DNA of 64,000 bases from JBCBGF01 sp039193455 (GTDB lineage Bacteria; Pseudomonadota; Alphaproteobacteria; Rhodobacterales; Rhodobacteraceae), in assembly GCA_039193455.1 (NCBI GenBank), contig JBCCWO010000004.1, positions 143,968 to 207,967 of the forward strand, given 5' to 3'. A program made the position numbers and the translations under genes. Shown here in pieces: positions 47,044 to 55,872 of this stretch (positions are counted from its first letter, which is position 1; every line of letters begins with the position of its first letter). The notes under the pieces are model-generated. The model saw only the letters and a list, made by a program, of their open reading frames with translations. It did not search any database and was not told the origin of the DNA.

Positions 47044-47622
47044 CTAGTCGGCGTCAAAAAGGATCCGAACGCTCCGCGCGCCCGGAAACATGCTTTCGCG
47101 CAGGGTGTCAGGCACGATCACCTGCCCCTGACCCGCGGTGTCCGACGCGAACGTCACGACCTGCGGTTTCACCTTGCGGTTATCTTCAAGCTCACCCGTG
47201 GGCAGCGCCACACGGTTGGACCCCTCGCTCAGCGGCGTCCGGATGATGTAGGTCACGCGCCGGCCCTTGCGGCGCACCGCTGCGGCCACATGATCCGCGG
47301 CCGCGGCCTGCTTTGGGGCCTTCTCGGCCAGCTCGTTGCGGCACAGCGTTTCGACATCGGGCGACAGATCGACGATCCGCGTCTGCACTGCCGGACGCCG
47401 GCTGCGTGTCGGCGCCTGCATCGGGGAATGGCCCTCTTTGCGGATCAGCTCATAGGCGGCATTGATCCGGACAAACTCGGTATCCGAGCCGTTGCAGCGG
47501 TCAGGATGGGTTTTGAAGGCTAGGGTCCGCCAGGCGTCTCGGATCTGGGCTTCGCTCGCGCTGGGATCGACACCAAGGGTTTCAAGCGCCTGCGCTTTGG
47601 TCTGGGCGGTCGTGGCCGTCAT
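47044..47622 (-). CDS. J-domain protein
   Basis: A 192-residue protein with an N-terminal J domain (ALETLGVDPSASEAQIRDAWRTLAFKTHPDRCNG..., HPD intact, about residues 10-65). The rest has no Gly/Phe or zinc-finger region of DnaJ; it ends in a beta-rich segment (RVTYIIRTPLSEGSN, QVVTFASDTAGQGQVIVPDTLRESMFP). It should stimulate an Hsp70 ATPase through HPD, with the C-terminal part as an unknown client or location domain. Confidence 0.85.
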   Translation of the reverse strand: MTATTAQTKAQALETLGVDPSASEAQIRDAWRTLAFKTHPDRCNGSDTEFVRINAAYELIRKEGHSPMQAPTRSRRPAVQTRIVDLSPDVETLCRNELAEKAPKQAAAADHVAAAVRRKGRRVTYIIRTPLSEGSNRVALPTGELEDNRKVKPQVVTFASDTAGQGQVIVPDTLRESMFPGARSVRILFDAD

Positions 47623-47981
47623 GTTTTCACTCGTTACTTGCGCACAGGGGCAGATGCACCTGGCGGGGGGCTAGTATAGTTCGGGCCTATTGGGGAAAGC
47701 AGGTTCTCGACAGGGTCTTGGGGCTACATGCCCGGCACTAAGACCGTATCTTGTTCCTACGAACGGGCCGTCACTCGGTTCACTGGGTACTCAACTTGAC
47801 TACGCTGTTTGGGTAACATGTCCGCCGGCCGTGTCGAAGGATTTCGGGCATTTTCGGTAAATTTCGGTCCGACCCGCCCAGATAGGCACCCGAACCACAA
47901 ACAGTCCGGCCCAAACCCCGCGCACTGTCGCCGCGACTCATGGCAAATCAGGCATATCGGGCCAAATTTCGGCGCCGCCCA
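47623..47981. other. Intergenic gap with two related A/T-rich stretches
   Basis: I see no gene here. Two similar stretches, 47847-47880 and 47950-47982, each hold GGCAT-T/A...CGG...AAATTTCGG followed by a C-rich CGCCCA end. They could be an old duplication or paired binding sites near the 3' end of the next gene. No tRNA fold or intrinsic terminator was found. Confidence 0.3.
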
Positions 47982-48437
47982 CTATCCCGCCTCGTCCTCA
48001 AGATGCAGCTTCATGTCGATCAGCACTTTTTGCAAAGCCACCGTTTCGCGCAAAAGCCGCTTGGCCTCGTTGATCGAGATTACTCCGTCTTCGATCGATT
48101 GCTGATATTCGGCCATCAGCATCGCAAACCGCTGCGACAACGCGATCACGTCGGAATTGACACCGCCATCGGGCGCATTGCGCCGTTCGGGATCGTGGCT
48201 CAGCGTGCCACCCCGCAGCTCGGCCAGCGCGCTGGTCACATGCGGATAGCGCGCCGCCTCTTCCAGCTTGGCAACGCTGTCCACGGGCATGAACCGATCC
48301 GCATGTTCATCGGCGTCCGAGTAGTACCGCCCAAGCGTCGCCTTGGATTTGCCGGTCAACGCACAGGCCGCCTCGATTCCCACATCCTTGACCAAGGCCT
48401 CGGTGTGTTTCTTGAGATAGCTCTCCAACGCAGCCAT
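47982..48437 (-). CDS. Putative DNA-binding protein, phage CII-like HTH
   Basis: A 151-residue protein of uncertain family. The segment GIEAACALTGKSKATLGRYYSDADEHADRFMPVDSVAKLEEAARYPHVTSALAEL reads like an HTH of the CII/Cro type in which a regulator checks gene-copy or nutritional state. The C-terminal third is a helical, coiled-coil-like region. GGAGGGGCGGCG precedes the ATG. No phage genes are nearby, so a resident regulator is more likely than a prophage remnant. Confidence 0.62.
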   Translation of the reverse strand: MAALESYLKKHTEALVKDVGIEAACALTGKSKATLGRYYSDADEHADRFMPVDSVAKLEEAARYPHVTSALAELRGGTLSHDPERRNAPDGGVNSDVIALSQRFAMLMAEYQQSIEDGVISINEAKRLLRETVALQKVLIDMKLHLEDEAG

Positions 48438-48727
48438 CGCCGCCCCTCCAACCCCTTAGAAGCGCGGGGGAATTCCGCGCGTCGTTTCCCATTAATCGCA
48501 TTGCAACGGGATGTCAGTATCAAAGCAGTCCCGGACCACCGGGACAGTTAGCGAGTATCCGGCGCGCCCAGCGTCGGGGAAGGGTGGGCCTGCTCGCGCT
48601 CCTGTCGTTGTGGGAGCGACCGGGCCGGGGTGACCGGCAGTCGCGCGGCGGGCCTGAGGTATCTGCGGTTGGCAACCGCCTGTGACGGCCCTTGTCCGCA
48701 CAGGTCCAAGGCGCTAGCCACGCGCCC

Positions 48728-49318
48728 ATGGCCAAGCTCTACTTCCACTACTCCACCATGAACGCCGGCAAATCGACTTTGCTCTTGCAGGCGTCCCACA
48801 ACTACCGCGAACGCGGGATGAACACCTATCTTCTGACCGCCCAGCTCGACCACCGCGCCGGGGCCGGCCGGATCGGGTCGCGCATCGGCATCAGCGCCGA
48901 GGCCGACACCTTTGCCCCCGGCGAAGACCTGTTCGCCAAGATCCAGGCACGGCTGGCAGACAGCCCCGTGGCCTGCGTCTTTCTGGATGAGGCGCAGTTT
49001 CTGGAACACGACCAGGTCTGGCAACTCGCCCGCGCGGTCGATGACCTTGGTGTGCCGGTGATGTGCTATGGCCTGCGCGTCGATTTTCAGGGCCAGCTGT
49101 TCCCCGGCTCCGCAGCCCTCCTCGCGCTCGCCGACGAAATGCGCGAGGCGCGCACGATCTGCCGATGCGGGAAAAAGGCGACGATGGTCGTGCGGATGGA
49201 CGATGCAGGCAACGTGCTTACCGAAGGCGCGCAGGTCCAGATCGGGGGCAATGAGACCTATGTCTCGCTCTGCCGAAAACACTGGCGCGAAGCGGTCGGG
49301 GACCGCACGCCCGCCTGA
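48728..49318 (+). CDS. tdk: Thymidine kinase
   Basis: A 196-residue type II thymidine kinase for pyrimidine salvage. P-loop FHYSTMNAGKST, VACVFLDEAQFL (Walker B-like), the lasso region with CRCGKKATMVVRM and TYVSLCRKHW supplying zinc-type cysteines, and GLRVDFQGQLFPGS. The start at 48728 (MAKLYFHY) matches family N-termini; a 12-residue longer form is unlikely. Confidence 0.95.
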   Translation: MAKLYFHYSTMNAGKSTLLLQASHNYRERGMNTYLLTAQLDHRAGAGRIGSRIGISAEADTFAPGEDLFAKIQARLADSPVACVFLDEAQFLEHDQVWQLARAVDDLGVPVMCYGLRVDFQGQLFPGSAALLALADEMREARTICRCGKKATMVVRMDDAGNVLTEGAQVQIGGNETYVSLCRKHWREAVGDRTPA

Positions 49319-49338
49319 TCCCGCACGCGCCCGGGGTC

Positions 49339-49650
49339 TCAGGGACAACAGGCCCGCAGATCCGGGCTGTTGCCACAGCAATCGCGCATCAGAAACGTGA
49401 TCAGCGCACCGATCCGCAAGAAATCGACCGAATAGCGCAGACTTCTTGCCTGACGTTCCCGCAGAACGATGCCGGACTCGGCCAGGGCCGACAGGTGGAA
49501 GGACGTGCGCGAAGCGCTCGCGGCCATATGGTCGGCAATCTCCCCCGCCGACAGCCCCGCGGGCCCCGCGACCACCAAGGCCCGAATGATCCGCAGCCGA
49601 TCGGCGTTTGACAGCGCGCCAAACAGGTCTGCGGCTTCAATCTCCTGCAT
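49339..49650 (-). CDS. ArsR-family regulator with Cys-rich tail
   Basis: A 103-residue winged-helix repressor (DLFGALSNADRLRIIRALVVAGPAGLSAGEIADHM..., SRTSFHLSALAESGIVLRERQ). The C-terminal tail has a Cys pair at DCCGN and another at ACCP, a likely metalloid or metal sensor, though the usual ELCVCDL site in helix 3 is absent. An exact inverted repeat starts one base before its ATG, so it probably represses itself and the divergent gene. Confidence 0.9.
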   Translation of the reverse strand: MQEIEAADLFGALSNADRLRIIRALVVAGPAGLSAGEIADHMAASASRTSFHLSALAESGIVLRERQARSLRYSVDFLRIGALITFLMRDCCGNSPDLRACCP

Positions 49651-49670
49651 ATTTCAAACTTTCTTGAAAT
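49651..49670. promoter_or_regulatory. ArsR operator 1 (ATTTCAA-N6-TTGAAAT)
   Basis: Perfect inverted repeat with 7-bp arms (49651-49657, 49664-49670). It touches the start codon of the arsR-type gene, so a bound repressor would sit over the ribosome-binding and start region. Confidence 0.75.
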
Positions 49671-49694
49671 GTTTTCTGGCTTCCATATAGTCTT

Positions 49695-49714
49695 ATTTCA
49701 AGATTCGTTGAATT
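49695..49714. promoter_or_regulatory. ArsR operator 2 (ATTTCAA-N6-TTGAATT)
   Basis: Same design as operator 1 with one mismatch in the right arm. Centre-to-centre distance to operator 1 is 44 bp, about four helical turns, so both face the same side. It lies 16 bp before the DUF6428 start. Confidence 0.7.
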
Positions 49715-49730
49715 GTAAATGGAGCCTCCG

Positions 49731-50216
49731 ATGACCCTAACCCAACTGTTGACCGCACTGCGCCCGCTCGATCCGTCGGCGGCTCTTGTCTTCACGCTTG
49801 GCGACACGACCATCGGCGCGGGCTATCACGTGACCGAACTCATCCACGGCCAGATGACCGGGATCGACTGCGGCGCGCACGTGGCACGCTGGCAGGAAAC
49901 CCGCGTGCAACTGCTCGATGGCACCGGCAGGGACCACATGCGCCTTGGCACGTTCATCGGCATCCTTGAGAAAAGCATCGCCCGCCTGCCCGATCTGGCC
50001 GAAGCGCCACTGGCGTTCGAGTTTTCGCCAAACAACCAGGGTCTTCGCAGGCTGGACCTCGATGACATCCACACCGAAGACACCCGCATCACCCTTGCCC
50101 CGCGAGACACCAATGCGGTTTGCAAACCGGCGCAACGGCAGATGGAAATCGCAGGGACAGATCCCTGTTGCGGCCCTGGCCCAACGCAGACCCGCCGCGA
50201 AAGCTGCTGCGCCTGA
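49731..50216 (+). CDS. DUF6428-type protein with Cys-rich C-terminus
   Basis: A 161-residue protein starting MTLTQLLTALRPLDPSAALVFTLGD. The GYHVTELIHGQMTGIDCGAHVARWQETRVQLLDG segment and LEFSPNN-like GFEFSPNNQGLR match the small DUF6428 family found next to arsR genes. The tail ends DPCCGPGPTQTRRESCCA, two CC pairs that mirror the tail of the divergent ArsR. A metalloid-response role is inferred from context. The start has GGAGCC upstream. Confidence 0.8.
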   Translation: MTLTQLLTALRPLDPSAALVFTLGDTTIGAGYHVTELIHGQMTGIDCGAHVARWQETRVQLLDGTGRDHMRLGTFIGILEKSIARLPDLAEAPLAFEFSPNNQGLRRLDLDDIHTEDTRITLAPRDTNAVCKPAQRQMEIAGTDPCCGPGPTQTRRESCCA

Positions 50217-50240
50217 GTATCCCTGCCAGCGGCCCGGGCT

Positions 50241-50744
50241 CTATTGCCCGCGCGACCTGTACACCACGACGTCAAAACCCTCTTCGGGCGTCGGTGGCGC
50301 GTAGTATTTTGTGAACCGGTGGAATTGCGCCTCCGTCACAGCAAACGCATGCGCACCCCCCGCGTTGCGCGCGTGCAGTTGCGCAAGACACACCTCGTCG
50401 GGCACATCCAGGACGTGCAATTGATGCGCCGCGCCCGTCTCATCGAGGATCCGCCGCATCCACGCCCGGCTCTCAACCGTGTTGGCTTGAAAATCCAGAA
50501 CGACGGACAGGCCAGCTTTCAAAAGCGCAGCCACGTGCGGGCCCATGATCTCTCGCAATTTGGCCGAACACCGCATGAAATCTGCGCCGCTCGTCATCTG
50601 GTCGGCAAAGAGCGCGCTCAACCAATCGTCCTCGGAAATCACCACCACCCCGTCGCCCTGCCCCAGCCGGGCCGCGAGGCTCGATTTCCCGGACGCGATC
50701 TTGCCGCACAACATATGCAGCACCGGTCGCGGCGGTGCGGTCAC
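50241..50744 (-). CDS. P-loop ATP-binding protein (kinase-like, AAA_33 type)
   Basis: A 167-residue protein with Walker A CGKIASGKSS, followed by VVISEDDWLSALFADQ and VVLDFQANTVESRAWMRRI. The shape is of a small zeta-toxin/gluconokinase-like P-loop kinase used for resistance or nucleotide modification. It is the second gene of a pair with the VOC protein (ATGA overlap). Substrate unknown. Confidence 0.82.
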   Translation of the reverse strand: MTAPPRPVLHMLCGKIASGKSSLAARLGQGDGVVVISEDDWLSALFADQMTSGADFMRCSAKLREIMGPHVAALLKAGLSVVLDFQANTVESRAWMRRILDETGAAHQLHVLDVPDEVCLAQLHARNAGGAHAFAVTEAQFHRFTKYYAPPTPEEGFDVVVYRSRGQ

Positions 50745-51121
50745 GGCTTGCGGACGTGCTGGTCAAGGAACACGGCGTTCCCATCCGGATCAACCACCAT
50801 GAAACTCGCCGGGCCATCGCCTTCCGGATCGGCCTCGGCCTCTGGCGCGATCCCGTGAGCCGCCAAAGCGGCCTGGATGTCACGGATATCGGTAAAGCTC
50901 TCAAGCGGCTGGGCATTCTGATCCCAGCCAGGGTTGAACGTCAGCAGATTGCCCTCAAACATCCCGTGAAAAAGGCCAATCACCGCATCCCCGTTGCGCA
51001 GCATCAGCCAACCCGCATCCGCATCGCCCTCAAATTTGGTAAATCCCAAAGCCTCGTAGAACGCACGCGACTTGGGCAAGTCCTTGACCGACAGGCTGAC
51101 TGAAAACGCGCCGAGCTTCAT
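50741..51121 (-). CDS. VOC (glyoxalase-fold) protein
   Basis: A 126-residue protein with FSVSLSVKDLPKSRAFYEALGFTKF at the start and ASFMVVDPDGNAVFLDQH at the end, the two halves of a VOC fold. The ATG at 51121 has GGAGGGA upstream. It may be a resistance, isomerase or dioxygenase protein. It is coupled by ATGA to the P-loop gene. Confidence 0.85.
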   Translation of the reverse strand: MKLGAFSVSLSVKDLPKSRAFYEALGFTKFEGDADAGWLMLRNGDAVIGLFHGMFEGNLLTFNPGWDQNAQPLESFTDIRDIQAALAAHGIAPEAEADPEGDGPASFMVVDPDGNAVFLDQHVRKP

Positions 51122-51177
51122 GGGCAATCCCTCCGAAATGCTTAAAAGCTAACAGGTCGGACCCGCCCGGTCACGCG

Positions 51178-52134
51178 TTACACCGCATTCGGCAGCGCCC
51201 GCCCCTCGTCCCAGGCAATCAGGTTCTCCACCGCCATCATCCCCATCGCCTCGCGCACCTCCAGCGCCGCGGTCCCCAGATGGGGCAGAAGCGTCACGTT
51301 CTCCATCGCCTTGAGCGCCTCGGGCACCGCCGGCTCGAACTCATAGACATCCAGCCCCGCCCCGGCGATGGCCCCCGCCTCGAGCGCGGCAATCAACGCG
51401 GCCTCGTCCATCACATCGCCGCGCGCGATGTTCACAAGAAACCCGGTGGGCTTCATCGCCGCCAGGGCCGCGGCATCGATCAGATGATGCGTCGCGGGCG
51501 TTGCGGGCACGGCCAGCACGACGATATCCGCCGCACCCATCACCTCGGCCAAAGTCCCCAGCTGCCGCGCGGGCATCCCCGGATCAGTCACGGGCGAGCG
51601 GTTGAAGAACACCACTTCCATCCCGAACCCATGGTGACAGCGCCGCGCAATCGCCTTGCCGATCCGGCCCATACCGACGATGCCCACGGTCTTGCCGGTG
51701 ATGTGAAACCCCAACAGCTGTGTGGGATGCCAGCCGTCCCATGCACCCGCCCGCACCATCCGCTCGCCTTCGCCCGCGCGGCGGCAGGTCATCAGGATCA
51801 GCGTCATCGCCGTGTCCGCCGTCGCGTCGGTCACCGCACCCGGCGTGTTCGACACATCCACACCCGCGGCCCGCGCCGCGTCAGCATCGATATGGTTGTA
51901 GCCCACCCCGAAATTCGCGAGCACCCTGGCCCGTGGCGCAGGCACGGCGGCAAAGGTGTCGGCCCCGAACGCATCCCCCAGTGTTGGCAGGATCGCATCG
52001 TAGTCACGCAGCGCCGCTTCCGCCTCGGCCCGGTCCATGGGCTGCGTCGTCGCCCGCGTTGTCACGTCAAACCGCGCGGCCAGCGCGTCCTGCACGCTCT
52101 CGGGCAGGCGCCGCGACACCAGAAGCCGCTTCAT
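51178..52134 (-). CDS. D-2-hydroxyacid dehydrogenase (glyoxylate/hydroxypyruvate reductase-like)
   Basis: A 318-residue NAD(P)-dependent enzyme. The nucleotide motif GIVGMGRIG and the catalytic triad Arg (VNIARGDVMDE), Glu (DVYEFEP) and His (LLPHLGTA) are present. The family reduces glyoxylate or hydroxypyruvate or oxidises D-glycerate. The start shares TGATG with the stop of the CsaA-type gene. It is last of a run with proC and the tRNA-binding gene. Confidence 0.9.
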   Translation of the reverse strand: MKRLLVSRRLPESVQDALAARFDVTTRATTQPMDRAEAEAALRDYDAILPTLGDAFGADTFAAVPAPRARVLANFGVGYNHIDADAARAAGVDVSNTPGAVTDATADTAMTLILMTCRRAGEGERMVRAGAWDGWHPTQLLGFHITGKTVGIVGMGRIGKAIARRCHHGFGMEVVFFNRSPVTDPGMPARQLGTLAEVMGAADIVVLAVPATPATHHLIDAAALAAMKPTGFLVNIARGDVMDEAALIAALEAGAIAGAGLDVYEFEPAVPEALKAMENVTLLPHLGTAALEVREAMGMMAVENLIAWDEGRALPNAV

Positions 52135-52469
52135 CAATACATCCTCCCGCCGATGGGCACGTCCCGGTCAGGCGCAATCAGCACCACCTGATCGTTCGCA
52201 TCCGGCAGGCCCAGCACCAGGATCTCGGACATGAACTTGCCGATCTGGCGCGGGGGAAAGTTCACAACCGCCAGCACGCGCTTGCCCGGCAATTCCTCGG
52301 GCGTGTAATGCGCGGTGATCTGGGCAGAGGACTTTTTCTCCCCGATCTCCGGCCCGAAATCCACCCACAGCTTGATCGCGGGTTTGCGCGCCTCGGGAAA
52401 CGGCTCCGCCCGCACAATCTGGCCCACGCGGATGTCCACCTTAAGGAAGTCATCGAAACTGATCGTCAC
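52134..52469 (-). CDS. csaA: CsaA-like tRNA-binding domain protein
   Basis: A 111-residue OB-fold protein opening FDDFLKVDIRVGQIVRAEPFPEARKPAIKLWVDFG and ending LGLPDANDQVVLIAPDRDVPIGGRMY, near-identical in plan to CsaA, which binds tRNA and has chaperone activity. It starts with GTG in a GTGA overlap with the proC stop. Confidence 0.92.
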   Translation of the reverse strand: MTISFDDFLKVDIRVGQIVRAEPFPEARKPAIKLWVDFGPEIGEKKSSAQITAHYTPEELPGKRVLAVVNFPPRQIGKFMSEILVLGLPDANDQVVLIAPDRDVPIGGRMY

Positions 52470-53278
52470 TGCCCCAGCTCCCGGCTGCGACGGGCGGCCG
52501 CTTCAACCGCTTTGCGAAGAAGCGCGGGAAACCCCTCGGCATCGTTCATCAAAACCTCCAGCGCGGCCTGCGTTGTCCCGTTCGGGCTGGTGACATTCAC
52601 CCGCAATTGCGACGGGCTCTCATCCGCGGCCTCGGCCAGCGCACCGGCCCCGCCCACGGTCGCCGTGGCCAGCGCCATGGCCAGGTCTGGGGGCAGCCCC
52701 TCGGCCTCGCCCGCCGCCGCCAGCGTTTCGATAAGGTGAAACACATAGGCCGGCCCCGACCCCGACACCGCCGTCACCGCATCCATCTGCGCCTCGTCCG
52801 ACAGGCGCACCGTCTGGCCCACCGCCGCCAGCAACCCTTCGGCCAGCGCAATCGCGTCCTCACCGGCATCCGCATTCCCGATCAGCGCGGTGATCCCCCG
52901 CCCGATGGCCGCGGGCGTGTTGGGCATCGCCCGGATCACCGGCGTGCCCGCACCGAGTAAACCTTCATAAAACGCAATCGGCGTGCCCGCCGCGACAGAC
53001 ACAAAAAGCGTCCCGCCCCCACCCAAGGGGGCCAGAACCGGCAGCGCCTCGGCCATCATCTGCGGCTTGACCGCCACCAGAACGATGGCGGGCGAGGCGG
53101 GCAGGTCGGCATTCAGATGCACCCTGGTGCGCTGCAACCACTCTGACGGCGCAGGATCCTGCACCCAGACCGACGCCGCAGGCAGCCCGCCCTCCAGCCA
53201 GCCCGCCAGCATGGCCGAGCCCATCTTGCCACAACCCAGCAGAACAAGCCCGCGCTCTGAAATCTTTCCGAAAGTCAT
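52466..53278 (-). CDS. proC: Pyrroline-5-carboxylate reductase
   Basis: A 270-residue enzyme of proline synthesis. NAD(P)-binding GLVLLGCGKMGSAML, IRAMPNTPAAIGRG and the C-terminal VSGSGPAYVFHLIETLAAAGEAEGL block are diagnostic. I start at MTFGKISE (53278); an 18-residue longer form is less likely. It leads the csaA-dehydrogenase run, 102 bp after the YbjN gene. Confidence 0.95.
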   Translation of the reverse strand: MTFGKISERGLVLLGCGKMGSAMLAGWLEGGLPAASVWVQDPAPSEWLQRTRVHLNADLPASPAIVLVAVKPQMMAEALPVLAPLGGGGTLFVSVAAGTPIAFYEGLLGAGTPVIRAMPNTPAAIGRGITALIGNADAGEDAIALAEGLLAAVGQTVRLSDEAQMDAVTAVSGSGPAYVFHLIETLAAAGEAEGLPPDLAMALATATVGGAGALAEAADESPSQLRVNVTSPNGTTQAALEVLMNDAEGFPALLRKAVEAAARRSRELGQ

Positions 53279-53380
53279 CGCACCCCCCGCATTTGCAGCA
53301 GCCATAAATAGGAAGACCCGCCAGAGCAACACACGCTCCGACGGGCCCTTGGGTCCGCAACAAATGCGGTGGGGGAACCT

Positions 53381-53881
53381 CTATGCGCGGCCGTAGGCCT
53401 CGTGGATCGCGACCTGCATGGCGTCTTCCGGCGTGCGGTCGCCCCAGGCGACCAGCTGAAACGCCGGATAGAACCGCTCAGCCGAGGTCACGGCCGTCGC
53501 AATCATCGTATCGATCTGCTCGGGGCTCGCCGTTTGGCCGCCTGCCAGCAGAAGCCCGTACCGGAACACCATCAGCCGCTGCGCCTTCCAATAGGTGAAC
53601 GCGCCCGCCCAGCACATGTCGTTCGTCCGGTTCAGCGTCTCATACACCTCGGCCATCCGGTCGGCCGGGGGCTCCATCTCGAAGGTGCAGATCAGCCGCA
53701 GCGTCTCGTCATAGCCCGACCAGGCCAGCGTGATCGAATAGGTCCGCCACTGTCCCTCAACCGCCATGGCGATCTGGTCGTCGGCCACACGGTCGAAATC
53801 CCATTCGTGGTGCTCGGCGATGTGTTCGACAATATCGATAGGGTGAAGGTCTTCGGTCAGAAACTGCTCGGAAAGCGACAT
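53381..53881 (-). CDS. YbjN-domain protein
   Basis: A 166-residue cytoplasmic protein of the YbjN/sensory-like fold (DLHPIDIVEHIAEHHEWDFDRVADDQIAMAVEGQWRTYSITLAWSGYDETLRLICTFE). The family is linked to motility and stress effects in E. coli, with no known biochemistry. It precedes proC in a layout I recall as common in Rhodobacteraceae. Confidence 0.88.
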   Translation of the reverse strand: MSLSEQFLTEDLHPIDIVEHIAEHHEWDFDRVADDQIAMAVEGQWRTYSITLAWSGYDETLRLICTFEMEPPADRMAEVYETLNRTNDMCWAGAFTYWKAQRLMVFRYGLLLAGGQTASPEQIDTMIATAVTSAERFYPAFQLVAWGDRTPEDAMQVAIHEAYGRA

Positions 53882-54014
53882 GCTTTAGGCCTCATGGGTT
53901 GTAGCCAAGGGTCTTTGTTGTTGCCCTAGGCTTAGGTGCCTGCTCAAGGTCCGGCGGTTCGTTGCCACCGTCCATACGAGATATGGTGGTGGGTAATGGA
54001 GGGGCTGTAAAGCC

Positions 54015-54938
54015 TTATTTTGTGAATTTTTCATCCACAGGACGGGACCCGCCGATGTCCCTGCGCAAGGCCTCTATAAACGCCCGCGTCTTAAGCGGAA
54101 GGTAAGCGCGCGAGGGATAAAGGATCCACGCCGCTGTATCAAAGGTCGTGGCCGTCACCTGGTGCTCGGGGAAGACGTCGACAAGCCGCCCCTGCCGCAG
54201 ATCCTCGGCAATCAGCCAGTCGGCAAGCAGCGCAGGGCCCATGGCATGCCGGGCGGCCGCGGCCAGCGCCAAGGCACCTGTGATCTCGACACCGCCTTTG
54301 ATCGGCACAACGGTCTCGGCGCCGTCCCGATCGCGAAACCGCCACCGATCCCGAAACCCGGGAAAGGGAAAGACCAGGCAGCCCATCGCCGCCAGATCCT
54401 GTGGCGCCGTCACCGGATGCAAGTTCAGGTATTCCGGCGCCGCAACAACGCGGTACCGTGTGTTCATCAACCGCGCCACCACGGTGTCCGGCGGCGCCTC
54501 CGGTGACAGCCGGACGGCAAGATCGATCCGATGCTCGATCAGGTCCAACTGCGCGTCGCTGAGAACAAGGTCGATCTCCACCTCCGGATATGCGGCGCGA
54601 AACCCGGGAAGCATCGGTACGATCATCGCCTCCCCGAACGCGGTCGAGGCCGAGATCCGAAGCCGCCCCCTTGGCCGCTCCACCAGATCGCGCGCGCTGT
54701 CCCGCGCCGCCGCCAGATCGGCGAGGATCGGGGCAATCCGCGCATGATAGGCCGCGCCCGCCTCGGTCAGGGCCACCCGCCGGGTTGATCGCTCGAACAG
54801 GCGAAAGCCCAGCTCGCGCTCCAACGCCGCGATTGCGCGAGAGACCGCCGAGGGATCGGCCTCCCGCGCCCGCGCCGCGGCAGTGAACCCGTCCCGGGCC
54901 ACCACTTCGGCAAAGAGTTCCAGCGCCTTGGTGTCCAT
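54015..54938 (-). CDS. LysR-family transcriptional regulator
   Basis: A 307-residue regulator with HTH ALELFAEVVARDGFTAAARAREADPSAVSRAIAALERELGFRLFERSTR and a periplasmic-binding-like effector domain. I start at MDTKALELF; the 21 preceding codons lack a good SD. It is divergent from a 3-hydroxyisobutyrate dehydrogenase-like gene across 97 bp of A/T-rich DNA, the usual LysR target geometry. Confidence 0.93.
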   Translation of the reverse strand: MDTKALELFAEVVARDGFTAAARAREADPSAVSRAIAALERELGFRLFERSTRRVALTEAGAAYHARIAPILADLAAARDSARDLVERPRGRLRISASTAFGEAMIVPMLPGFRAAYPEVEIDLVLSDAQLDLIEHRIDLAVRLSPEAPPDTVVARLMNTRYRVVAAPEYLNLHPVTAPQDLAAMGCLVFPFPGFRDRWRFRDRDGAETVVPIKGGVEITGALALAAAARHAMGPALLADWLIAEDLRQGRLVDVFPEHQVTATTFDTAAWILYPSRAYLPLKTRAFIEALRRDIGGSRPVDEKFTK

Positions 54939-55035
54939 TAATGCATGTCTTGCACAAATATATTGCATACAACAATCTTTATTGATCATCGCACCAGTCA
55001 TATCCCGGTGTCACAGCACAAAAGGACCCGCCAAA

Positions 55036-55872
55036 ATGACCAAGATCGCCTTTCTCGGCCTCGGTGCGATGGGCACCCGGATGGCCACCCGCCTGACCCA
55101 AGCCGGCCACGACGTCACTGTCTGGAACCGAACCCCTGCCCGAACTGCCCCGCTGGTTCAGGCAGGCGCGGCCTCCGCCGCGACCCCCGCAGAGGCCGCC
55201 ACCGGGGCCGAGATTGTGATTACGATGCTCACCGACGATGACGCCGCGCGCGCCGTATGGCTGGGACCCGAGGGCGCGATGGCGGGAATGTCCCCCGGCG
55301 CCCTGGCGGTCGAGGCCAGCACTGTCTCCCCCGGTTGGATCACCGATCTGGCAAACGCCGCGGCAACCGCAAATCTCCGATTCCTTGACGCGCCCGTCGC
55401 CGGATCATTGCCCCAGGCCGAGGCTGGCGCGCTTCTCTTCCTCGGCGGGGGCGCGGCAGACGACATCGCCCGCTTCACGCCCGTGGCCGACGCCATGGGC
55501 AAGGCCATCGTGCATGCGGGCCCCACCGGGCAAGGCATCGTCCTCAAGATGATGGTAAACGCTCTGCTGGCGGTGCAAACCGCAGCGATGGCCGAACTGC
55601 TCGCCTATGGCGCGACCCAAGGCCTCGATCCCGCAGTCGCGGTCGAGATGCTGACACCCGTCCCGGTGACCAGCCCCGCCGCGGCGTTTGTCGCGGGCCA
55701 GATCGCAAGCAAGGAACACGACCCAATGTTCCCGATCGACCTGCTCGTCAAGGATCTGGGCTATCTCTTGAACGACACGCCCGCTCCGGTCATGGAGTCC
55801 GTGCGCGATGCGTTCGAGGCCGCGCAAACGCGCGGGCTTGGCGACCGTCACATCAGCGCGGTCGCCGCCTGA
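55036..55872 (+). CDS. NAD(P)-dependent beta-hydroxyacid dehydrogenase family protein
   Basis: A 278-residue enzyme of the 3-hydroxyisobutyrate/tartronate-semialdehyde reductase family. IAFLGLGAMGTRMATRL is the dinucleotide motif; FLDAPVAGSLPQAEAGAL and GKAIVHAGPTGQGIVLKMMVN contain the substrate loop and the catalytic Lys. The ATG has AAAGGA upstream. Probably under the divergent LysR regulator. The substrate is unknown. Confidence 0.92.
   Translation: MTKIAFLGLGAMGTRMATRLTQAGHDVTVWNRTPARTAPLVQAGAASAATPAEAATGAEIVITMLTDDDAARAVWLGPEGAMAGMSPGALAVEASTVSPGWITDLANAAATANLRFLDAPVAGSLPQAEAGALLFLGGGAADDIARFTPVADAMGKAIVHAGPTGQGIVLKMMVNALLAVQTAAMAELLAYGATQGLDPAVAVEMLTPVPVTSPAAAFVAGQIASKEHDPMFPIDLLVKDLGYLLNDTPAPVMESVRDAFEAAQTRGLGDRHISAVAA

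Noticed and set aside
47623..47981. tRNA or other structured RNA gene in the gap
   Set aside because: No cloverleaf, CCA end or T-loop could be found by eye on either strand.
47982..48437. Prophage remnant suggested by the CII-like HTH
   Set aside because: No integrase, capsid, terminase or attachment repeat nearby; flanks are housekeeping genes.
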